From positions 1,196,001-1,260,000 of the forward strand of contig NZ_CP054699.1 in NCBI RefSeq assembly GCF_022558445.1: a stretch of 64,000 nt of DNA, written 5' to 3'. The first letter of the stretch is position 1. Each line of letters begins with the position of its first letter. The stretch comes from Candidatus Contubernalis alkalaceticus (GTDB taxonomy: Bacteria > Bacillota > Dethiobacteria > SKNC01). The notes beneath the pieces were generated by a model. It saw only the letters and a list, made by a program, of their open reading frames with translations, was not told the origin of the DNA and searched no databases. The translations under genes and the position numbers were made by a program. This document shows, one piece after another, positions 57,610 to 64,000 of this stretch.

Positions 57610-59667
57610 GTGAATATTCTCGCGTATTTAGAATCCAAGAGAGCTCAAATAGTAGCTCAACTTGCTGACAGCAAAGCTACTATAGCAAAAAATAAATCAG
57701 AGGACGCTGAGTTTAAATCTAACCAAACTCAACAGCAGTTAGATGGGATTATTTTAGAAAGTGGAACTAGTGATGCGGAATTGGTTCAAGCTCGCGGTAG
57801 CGAACCCTTGTTATATAATAGGTTAGATAGAGTTGATAAAAAAGTTAAACAAAATACTGTGGATTTTGTGAATGAAGTTCGTAAACATAATCAAGTTAAT
57901 GAACACATTTATGCTAAAATGTTGGGGGATAGAAGTTTACAAGTAGCGGTTCCATTAAGAGGAAAAAAAGCTGCAATCTACGACTTTGTAAAAGACCATA
58001 ATGACGATTTTATCAAATTCGCCAATATACAGATGGGCGAAGTCGGTATTATGGAAGGAATATTGAGCAGGAAGAATTATGACTCGGATACTGAATTTGG
58101 TAATTTTACACATTCACACCTGCCTTTCGCTTGGACAGGTACTCCGGGTGCTCGGTTTGAGGGAGTTTTTACTGGAACCGGAGTTGAAGTTCAGCTCCCA
58201 AGAGACTACAGGGGCGGTATTTGGGATTTTTACTTAGACGCTAATATAACACAAGACCAACGTGATATGGACAGTCGAACTGGTAATTGGATACTTGCCC
58301 ATGCACCAAACTCCCACACATCAGAAGTTGGGGCAACTATGACCATAACTTTCACAGGTACAGAAATAGGATTTAGACATTATGCCGATAATCGTGGTGG
58401 TGTGTGGGAATTTGTTATTGACTGCGATACAGAAAACAAAGTTCAAATAAGTACGTGGCGTTCATCTGGAACCCAGGACCAATATAAACAAATATTCTTG
58501 GATTTAGCCTATGAAGAGCATACTTTGGTAGGAACATTTATTGGTGATGACCCCGAAAATCCGCCTGAGGGAGGAACCAGTAGGGGGTGGGCTAATATTA
58601 ACCCTGATGACGCAGAGAATAGATACACCTTCTTATTCTCTGGTGGAGATTATAGCAATCAAGTAACACTAAGTTGTTGGAGGGAGCAGTCAACACTTGC
58701 TATTTCCGCGTTTCCTTTATGGAGTGGGCTTGATTATGACACATATGTTGTAACAGGAGTTTATCGTGGGGCAGACCCGGAACATCCTCCCGGAGATGGG
58801 AGCACTCATGGTAGAGGTTGGATAGCTTTTCGGGACCCAGAGGGAACAACATACCGCGATGCTTGGACATTTTTAGTTCTTGATATGGGTATAAACACTA
58901 CAGTGGCTTTTAACGCATCCGTAGGACATAGTAATAAAGAATTCGCTATACTCATTTCCCCTAAGGATAGTGGGTTCTCTAATAAATTTATACCTGACCA
59001 CGGAGACGGAACTGTATTTGTAGGTACAGACGGCTATCAAAAGATATATTTTGATGATGCGTTGATAGATAGAACAACGCTGGATGATGAATATACTTCG
59101 GTTAAATCAGTAAAAGTTATACAAAAGATGGTAGGTATTCATCCCGATGATAATGGTGAAATAACTTGTGATATTTACTGTGTCCACACCATTACAACAA
59201 ATGGTGTGCATTATAAAGTTAAGATTATATTTAGAAAGCCAACTTTTTCAAGTGCAGGTTATTTGTGCATGTTGCCTTGGCTCAACAGTTTCGGTGAGGA
59301 ACTCGTTACTGGAATCGGAAATAAATATCCGTCAATAGCAACCGATGGTAGTGCCACTTATTTATCAGAAGAGTATGACCTCAACTCTACTTTCGCGGTT
59401 ATTAATAAAACTGGGACAAGTGAAAAGGGCGATACTGTTTTGGCAATGACTCTGCATAATTTAGCGAAGACAATGCGTCAAGGGCAGGGTAATCGAGGGA
59501 GGGGTGGTCTTTCTACCCGTATAGTATGGCTCGAACATAGAGATACGACTATGCAAAAACTTTACCCACATCAAATCTACCACTTAGATTTAGACGTAGG
59601 TGACGAGCTTGAAGCTAGTTGTTCACTTTATTTAGGTGAGCTCCCTCTCGCTAGATATTTACTTTAG
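57610..59667 (+). CDS. Tail fibre / receptor-binding-like protein
   Basis: 685 residues from GTG 57610. The N-terminal ~80 residues are coiled coil (IVAQLADSKATIAKNKSEDA). Residues ~170-420 contain about three copies of a beta module: ARFEGVFTGTGVEVQLPRDY..GGIWDF, TMTITFTGTEIGFRHYADNR..GGVWEF, and PLWSGLDYDTYVVTGVYRGA. These resemble carbohydrate-binding repeats. The C-terminal ~260 residues are beta-rich. Base composition is more AT-rich than adjacent tail genes, suggesting recent exchange, common for host-recognition proteins. The exact family is not recognised. Confidence 0.75.
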   Translation: MNILAYLESKRAQIVAQLADSKATIAKNKSEDAEFKSNQTQQQLDGIILESGTSDAELVQARGSEPLLYNRLDRVDKKVKQNTVDFVNEVRKHNQVNEHIYAKMLGDRSLQVAVPLRGKKAAIYDFVKDHNDDFIKFANIQMGEVGIMEGILSRKNYDSDTEFGNFTHSHLPFAWTGTPGARFEGVFTGTGVEVQLPRDYRGGIWDFYLDANITQDQRDMDSRTGNWILAHAPNSHTSEVGATMTITFTGTEIGFRHYADNRGGVWEFVIDCDTENKVQISTWRSSGTQDQYKQIFLDLAYEEHTLVGTFIGDDPENPPEGGTSRGWANINPDDAENRYTFLFSGGDYSNQVTLSCWREQSTLAISAFPLWSGLDYDTYVVTGVYRGADPEHPPGDGSTHGRGWIAFRDPEGTTYRDAWTFLVLDMGINTTVAFNASVGHSNKEFAILISPKDSGFSNKFIPDHGDGTVFVGTDGYQKIYFDDALIDRTTLDDEYTSVKSVKVIQKMVGIHPDDNGEITCDIYCVHTITTNGVHYKVKIIFRKPTFSSAGYLCMLPWLNSFGEELVTGIGNKYPSIATDGSATYLSEEYDLNSTFAVINKTGTSEKGDTVLAMTLHNLAKTMRQGQGNRGRGGLSTRIVWLEHRDTTMQKLYPHQIYHLDLDVGDELEASCSLYLGELPLARYLL

Positions 59668-59713
59668 TACTTGCGAGAGTTGAGTAACGTTTTTAAAATA
59701 ATAACCAATTGAC

Positions 59714-59743
59714 TTTACAAAGCCCGGGGTTTATTGATATACT
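59714..59743 (+). promoter_or_regulatory. Promoter of the plus-strand small RNA
   Basis: TTTACA (59714-59719) and TATACT (59738-59743) with an 18-base spacer, inside a gene-free gap. Confidence 0.6.
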
Positions 59744-59749
59744 TTACAC

Positions 59750-59941
59750 AAAGAGACGGGGCATGATGGACTGATATCAGTGCAATAGCTTCTCTTCAAA
59801 CCTTCCGGACAAGGGGGTATTGAAGACTATTCTTAATGGCCAAACAATTCTTGTTTGCTTAAAGCAAGGCATTGGTATTTACGACAATTCCTAAGCCCGG
59901 AAAAAAGAAAGACCCAAGTAGCAGCTTGGGTCTTTCTTTTT
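59750..59941 (+). ncRNA. Candidate small RNA in the tail-tip region
   Basis: A ~190-base unit runs from a promoter to a very strong terminator (12-bp perfect stem GAAAGACCCAAG at 59907-59918 with CTTGGGTCTTTC at 59925-59936, then T). It contains the hairpins ACTG-ATAT-CAGT, CTTCAAACC..GGTATTGAAG and CTTG..CAAG, and no open frame with ribosome site. It resembles no RNA family I know. It sits between a fibre gene and the tail endopeptidase. Confidence 0.6.
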
Positions 59942-60102
59942 CCACGTCGATGGTATCATCATTGCTCTCTGTAACATGATAAATTTTTAAAGGTCGTCAA
60001 TCCTGCTCCATGAAGAGCAGGAGCGTAAATACCATTTTTGCTCTCACTATGTTTTTAAGTTTTCCAAAGGACCTAAAAAAAAGAAAATAGCAAGAGTGAC
60101 GT

Positions 60103-60235
60103 AAAAAAGAGTTTGAAAATCAAAACTACTTGTTAAACTTACCACTTCAAGAGACAGGGTTAACCTCTGAACTGATATTTTGCACATAGTTGCTCCTCTC
60201 TACAGAGACTTCATCCGACCTTCAATTTAATTATA
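60103..60235 (-). ncRNA. Candidate convergent small RNA
   Basis: On the minus strand an extended -10 box TGC-TATAAT (60230-60238) would start an RNA near 60223. It could end at the hairpin AGTTTTGA-TTT-TCAAACT with CTTTTTT near 60103, giving ~120 bases. Internal pairings include CTCT-GT-AGAG and TTCAGAG..CTCTTGAA. No coding frame is seen. Between this and the plus-strand RNA lie only an 8-bp hairpin TCCTGCTC/GAGCAGGA and AT-rich sequence. Confidence 0.5.
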
Positions 60236-60370
60236 GCAGGAAAAAACTAAATAATCATACAAAATATAGTATATAAAAAGTATACAGTTGAGAAAAACAG
60301 AGAAATACGTCGTAAATGGACAATATTTATAAAAATTTTTTTAGAAAAATTTTTATGTAAATTATACTTT

Positions 60371-60391
60371 AAAGGCCATCCGGCCTTTTTT
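60371..60391 (+). terminator. Terminator before the tail endopeptidase gene
   Basis: AAAGGCC-ATCC-GGCCTTT followed by TTT, 20 bases upstream of the next ATG. It overlaps the leader of that gene, so it may attenuate read-through. Confidence 0.8.
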
Positions 60392-60413
60392 GTTTTTGAG
60401 GTGAACTGAGACA

Positions 60414-62804
60414 ATGGACAGGATAATTTTGCTGGATAAAAACTTAAAACAACTGTGCCAGCTGCATCCGGAGTTGGTCATAGATCCTCAGACAATTGAG
60501 GATGCGAATACTCATGAACACCAGCTGTTTTTCTCATACCCCCTTTATGCTCATGAGAAGATATTTGAGCCAGGCAGCTATGAAAATTGGCCCGAGGATG
60601 GGCAGTGTATTGTAATTCCCGATGCAGACGGCGACCTGCAGCCTTACTTGGTTGATGACTCAGATGTGTCAGCAGCGGCGGAAGATATTCGAAGCGTTAA
60701 GTGTAACCATCTGTATTTCGAGTTAGGAGACGGCCCAATCCGTAATTACATTCTGGTTAATGCTGTTCCTTCAACGGTCATATCTGCAGCCCTTGTTGGT
60801 ACACCCTGGCAGCTGGGATACATCAGTCCCTCGCTAACGGCCATTACCGAAAATTTTTATGATTATTACCTCAACCCACTGCAGTTTCTTCGGATAATTG
60901 AGCTAAAGTATAAGGCGCGGCTAAAGTTTAGGGTTGAATTTGACAGCCATGGCCACGTGACCCGGTACGTTGACTTATTGGAAATAGATGACGAGTTCAA
61001 GGGGCAGCGGTTTGAATTTGGCTGGAACCTGCATGGGATAAACATTAATGTTACCAGAAAGGGACTAAAAACTGCCCTGGTGGGCGTTGCAATAGGGGAG
61101 GAAATTGACCCGGCGACAGATGAGCCTCTCCCACTAACATTTAAAAATTTTGAGTGGTCAGTGGCCAACGGGGATCCTGTCAATAAGCCCCTTGGCCAGG
61201 ACTGGGTTGGATGTGAGGATGCCAGGGAGTTATATGGCATTGCTGATAATGAAGAGGGGATGTTGCACCGGTATGGGCTGCACGAAAGCCAGGCAGAAAC
61301 GGAAGAAGACCTGCTTTTAGACACGTGGCACGAGGTAGGGGACCAAAGCCGCCCCCGATTTACCGTGGATGCTTCCGTGACCGACCTGGAACAGATACAA
61401 TTAGTTGACATTCTCACAGATGCGCCGGCACAGCTTAGCCACGAAAAAATTAGGCTCCACAATGTTTGTTACATCATTGCCCGAAAAAAAGACCTCATTG
61501 CTGCCCTGGATGCTAAAATAATTCGGATACATAGATATCTCAAGGACCCCGGTAGCACACAAGTAACGTTTGGGGATCATATCCCTCTTGGGAGTGACTA
61601 CGTTAGGCGGTTAAAGAGAGACATAACTTATAAAGACAAGCGCCGGCGGGAGCTTGACCGGGGCAGAGGGCCGGCGACAGTAACTATCGCGTCAGAAGAC
61701 ACGTCCCGGGCACCCTGGTATGCCAATATAATAGTTCCGGCTGGAGCTCAGAATTTCCAGAGCTATTTTACTCAGGCTGTATCTCTTTTGCCCGATGAAG
61801 GCGGCCGAGTAGTTGTGTTAGAAGGAGAATATGTTTATGAAGGAAACATAAATATTCCTAAAAATAAAATTAAAGTAAGCGGCCAGGGAGAGGGAACTAA
61901 ATTAAAGCTCAAAAACAACATCAATGCAAGTGTATCAGGCATTGTTGCGTTCCAAAAAACCGGGATTGAGATAACAGACATTTCTATGGACTCTAACAAG
62001 GGCAATCAGGTAAGTGGAGACACTTATTGTGTTGCATTAGTGGAATGCAGTGATTTTAGGGTTAATAACGTCAAGGCAGAAAATAGTACATTATCAGGAA
62101 TCGCGTTGTTTGAGTCGGGAAACGGAGAGGTCCAGGATAACTATTGTGCCCATAATGAGCGTCACGGGATTTCTGTTCAAGGAAGCGCAGTCGATGTTTT
62201 GTTATCTGCAAACAGGTGCTTAAATAATGGACGAACGGGAATTTCTTTAGTAGCGCAAGTGGGGCAATCTATCATTTCTGCTATTATTTCAGATAACATC
62301 GTAAAGGGAAACAATAGATATGGTATTTACAGCGAAAGAATGATGGACAGCTCGGTATCAGGTAATACTTGTAAGCAGTCAGGAGTTGAAACGGGGTATG
62401 CAGGCATAGGGCTTTACCTGTCTCACGACAATACCATTGATGGCAATATAAGTAACAAAAACGGCTACCAGGGCATCATTTTAATAGATAGTGATGATAA
62501 CATCGTAAACGGAAATACATGCAATGAGTCAGTATATGCGAGTGGTATAAATGTATTAAACAGCGACCATAACATCGTTACAGATAATATTTGTAAAGAA
62601 AACAACCTACGCGGGATAGCTGTTCAGGGAAATTATAACGAAATACAAACAAATAAGTGTCGCGATAACGGTGATTATGGAATAACTGTGTTTAGCGGCG
62701 CAACCCAAAACTTGGTTACCAACAATGATCTGTACGGAAATGCCGCGGGGGGCCTTCAAGATGTCGGTACAGATACTGTTACAGATGCCGGGAACAGGAG
62801 TTGA
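60414..62804 (+). CDS. Tail endopeptidase-type protein with beta-helix C-terminus
   Basis: 796 residues from ATG 60414 (GAGGTG). Residues 1-~390 match the prophage tail endopeptidase / minor structural hub (Tal, gp18-like): DRIILLDKNLKQLCQLHPEL, FFSYPLYAHEKIFEPGSYEN, LKYKARLKFRVEFDSHGHVT. After ~430 a pectate-lyase-like right-handed beta-helix begins (SLLPDEGGRVVVLEGEYVYE) with many N-rich NosD-type turns (DNNIVNGNTCNE; DHNIVTDNICKENN). The helix probably binds or degrades surface polysaccharide. It is the tail-tip hub and likely adsorption enzyme. Confidence 0.85.
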   Translation: MDRIILLDKNLKQLCQLHPELVIDPQTIEDANTHEHQLFFSYPLYAHEKIFEPGSYENWPEDGQCIVIPDADGDLQPYLVDDSDVSAAAEDIRSVKCNHLYFELGDGPIRNYILVNAVPSTVISAALVGTPWQLGYISPSLTAITENFYDYYLNPLQFLRIIELKYKARLKFRVEFDSHGHVTRYVDLLEIDDEFKGQRFEFGWNLHGININVTRKGLKTALVGVAIGEEIDPATDEPLPLTFKNFEWSVANGDPVNKPLGQDWVGCEDARELYGIADNEEGMLHRYGLHESQAETEEDLLLDTWHEVGDQSRPRFTVDASVTDLEQIQLVDILTDAPAQLSHEKIRLHNVCYIIARKKDLIAALDAKIIRIHRYLKDPGSTQVTFGDHIPLGSDYVRRLKRDITYKDKRRRELDRGRGPATVTIASEDTSRAPWYANIIVPAGAQNFQSYFTQAVSLLPDEGGRVVVLEGEYVYEGNINIPKNKIKVSGQGEGTKLKLKNNINASVSGIVAFQKTGIEITDISMDSNKGNQVSGDTYCVALVECSDFRVNNVKAENSTLSGIALFESGNGEVQDNYCAHNERHGISVQGSAVDVLLSANRCLNNGRTGISLVAQVGQSIISAIISDNIVKGNNRYGIYSERMMDSSVSGNTCKQSGVETGYAGIGLYLSHDNTIDGNISNKNGYQGIILIDSDDNIVNGNTCNESVYASGINVLNSDHNIVTDNICKENNLRGIAVQGNYNEIQTNKCRDNGDYGITVFSGATQNLVTNNDLYGNAAGGLQDVGTDTVTDAGNRS

Positions 62805-62808
62805 TTAA

Positions 62809-63180
62809 ATGGATATATGCACAATAGATGGCGTGGTTCACTTTGCTCGCTGGATGATTAGGGTTAGCCTAGAAAAAGAAATTGATTTACCTTTTCATAA
62901 AAATTGCGACGGTGTTATTTGTTTTACCGAAACGGAGTTAAACAAGGCAAAAAAGCTTCTTGATGCAAAAAAAATTAAGTATGCGGTTGAAGATTTGGTT
63001 GTGGCAGCTGAGACAAAAAGCAAGTGTCAGGATGTGAAATATGTATCCCGTTCAGAGGCCCTTAGGCACTTAGAAGAAGGCATTGTGCCTGAATCAAAAA
63101 GGATAGATCAGCTGGAGAAGGATATCGAAGAATTGAAGAATTTTAGGAGGGAAGTGGAGTCAGAACGAAAGGCAAGGTAG
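62809..63180 (+). CDS. Unrecognised protein upstream of holin
   Basis: 123 residues from ATG 62809. DICTIDGVVHFARWMIRVSL, CFTETELNKAKKLLDAKKIK, then a C-terminal coiled coil RIDQLEKDIEELKNFRREVE. The location between tail tip and holin suggests a baseplate or lysis accessory. The function is unknown. Confidence 0.6.
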   Translation: MDICTIDGVVHFARWMIRVSLEKEIDLPFHKNCDGVICFTETELNKAKKLLDAKKIKYAVEDLVVAAETKSKCQDVKYVSRSEALRHLEEGIVPESKRIDQLEKDIEELKNFRREVESERKAR

Positions 63181-63205
63181 CAAGGCATTTTATTTCCAGG
63201 TGGTG

Positions 63206-63442
63206 ATGGCTTTGGGTGGCACCGAAAGTAAAATAGTTGACCTGGCAATTAGCCAGGGGATCTGGGCAGTGCTATTTGTAGCGCTGTTTTTTTATGTATT
63301 GAAAACGGGAGGTGAAAGAGAGCGTAGGTTGATTGAAATCATTGATTGTCTCAGGAAGGATTTGAGTATCGTGAACGACATTAAAAAAGGCGTAAGTCGG
63401 ATCGAGAAAAAAATAGGAAGCTGGAGTGATGGAAATGGTTAA
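63206..63442 (+). CDS. Holin, BhlA/UviB-like
   Basis: 78 residues from ATG 63206 (CCAGGTGGTG). VDLAISQGIWAVLFVALFFY is one membrane helix, followed by a basic coil (ERERRLIEIIDCLRKDLSIV; IKKGVSRIEKKIG). This is the BhlA/UviB pattern. Such holins permeabilise the membrane at the end of infection. The next gene overlaps its end. Confidence 0.85.
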   Translation: MALGGTESKIVDLAISQGIWAVLFVALFFYVLKTGGERERRLIEIIDCLRKDLSIVNDIKKGVSRIEKKIGSWSDGNG

Positions 63443-64000
63443 CGTGCTGCTTACTACTGACGTATATAAGCCATCAGACTTAGACGATGACATAGATTTG
63501 ATGACATGCTACGGCCTTCACTGTGCGGGAGAAATTAATCTGCTGGCCGTTAACATAGACGTTCCCCACCGACCGATTACTCATCCGGGGAGCATTTTTG
63601 TTGAAAAACTCAACCAGGTTTGCAACTTAAATATTCCCCATGGTGAGGGGCCAGGACACATCCTAGAAACTCTTCAGGCTTCTCCCGGACAAGTAACGGT
63701 CATTGTGGTGGGATCTGTAACTGCACTATGGCAGGCATACTTGCAAAACCCAAATTTGTGCCGGTCAAGAATAGAGGCAGTTTGGATGTTTGCCGGCGAT
63801 GCTCAGGAGAATCCAGCCCGTGGTCACCGGGATGGGAAAAGCTACTTTCCTGGTGGATTGGAGTACAATGTGGCCATCGATCCCCCTGCCTTCACCGGCA
63901 TCATGGGATCTGATCTGCAAATCGTATGGGTGCCCTGCTTTGACGGAGGGTTACCCAGGCCGAACACCAGCGACGGAGAACAGATGAAGCATGCCGGTTT
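63435..64000 (+). CDS. Nucleoside-hydrolase-like protein, 3' end outside the window
   Basis: The frame is open from ATG 63435 (GGAG 8 bases upstream) to the window end, at least 188 residues. VNVLLTTDVYKPSDLDDDID then LMTCYGLHCAGEINLLAVNI resembles the N-terminus of inosine/uridine-preferring nucleoside hydrolases, with an aspartate-rich DLDDDID in place of the canonical DTDPGxDD. TVIVVGSVTALW, AVWMFAGDA and LEYNVAIDPPAFTGIM match the later family blocks. It occupies the place where the endolysin usually stands. The exact substrate is unknown. Confidence 0.7.
   Translation, partial: MVNVLLTTDVYKPSDLDDDIDLMTCYGLHCAGEINLLAVNIDVPHRPITHPGSIFVEKLNQVCNLNIPHGEGPGHILETLQASPGQVTVIVVGSVTALWQAYLQNPNLCRSRIEAVWMFAGDAQENPARGHRDGKSYFPGGLEYNVAIDPPAFTGIMGSDLQIVWVPCFDGGLPRPNTSDGEQMKHAG

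Noticed and set aside
60103-60235. Known riboswitch on the minus strand
   Set aside because: I compared it by memory with guanidine, fluoride, yybP, preQ1 and SAM consensus motifs and none fits; no coding gene follows on that strand either.
59668-60413. Diversity-generating retroelement template next to the fibre gene
   Set aside because: No reverse transcriptase, no Avd gene, and no template/variable repeat pair with A-specific differences was found.
60866-61462. A 198-codon minus-strand frame
   Set aside because: Antisense shadow of the tail hub gene; no initiation signals.
1-64000. CRISPR array
   Set aside because: No run of regularly spaced 24-40 bp repeats was seen; the only tandem repeat is the coding 42-bp unit at 21207-21320.

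Overview
The window looks like a low-to-moderate GC Firmicute, most likely a clostridial or Peptococcaceae-type anaerobe. This is inferred from strong GGAGG ribosome binding sites, frequent GTG and TTG starts, a GEMM-I c-di-GMP riboswitch, chemotaxis and HD-GYP genes, and a Gram-positive siphovirus-type prophage. No taxonomic marker gene is present.

Positions 1-9632 are host chromosome devoted to sensing. They hold the 3' end of a methyl-accepting chemotaxis protein (MCP), a CheW adaptor, and a riboswitch followed by a second MCP that is almost identical to the first in its signalling half. That second MCP is bracketed by two inverted copies of a ~100-bp hairpin-rich repeat. A multi-PAS histidine kinase, its RpfG-like HD-GYP response regulator and a HDOD-type protein complete the region. 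Riboswitch, HD-GYP and HDOD genes together suggest c-di-GMP-linked control.

Positions ~9617-22150 are mostly minus-strand phage lysogeny and accessory DNA. A truncated gene fragment at the left edge may mark the prophage/host junction. Two homologous immunity modules (terminator, ImmA-like peptidase, coiled-coil protein, XRE repressor) lie 9 kb apart. The left copy is decayed: a nonsense codon in immA, and a frameshift plus a deletion in the repressor. A portal-gene fragment is joined to its operator, so it looks like the residue of a second prophage. Around and between the modules lie a large serine recombinase, an operon with a TIGR04255-like gene and a TcmP fragment, a DUF4145 protein, an AbiGi-like protein, a SAP-domain membrane protein and two unrelated lipoproteins. 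Four of the accessory genes are each followed by a degenerate copy of the same 3' gene tail, a cassette-like pattern.

Positions 22150-41050 are the rightward early region of a prophage. It starts with a cro-like gene under a promoter carrying two matching 17-bp operators. Then come many small genes, a tyrosine integrase, a replication module (Lin1244/Lin1753-type protein plus DnaB helicase), VRR-NUC, MazG-like, PcfK/PcfJ and ParB-like genes, and an ArpU/RinA-type late regulator. Two unusual tRNA-like genes and two att-like modules built on tRNA-anticodon-arm-like hairpins are embedded here.

Positions 41280-64000 are a small minus-strand hydrophobic-peptide gene followed by a complete HK97-like late operon: HNH, candidate cos, TerS, TerL, portal, ClpP-type protease, capsid, connectors, major tail protein, gpG/gpGT chaperones with a readable -1 frameshift site, tape measure, distal tail, fibre-like protein, tail endopeptidase/beta-helix protein and holin. 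The window ends inside a nucleoside-hydrolase-like gene. An IS110-family element with structured noncoding DNA interrupts the tail operon, and a 745-bp gap in the tail-tip region appears to encode two convergent small RNAs.
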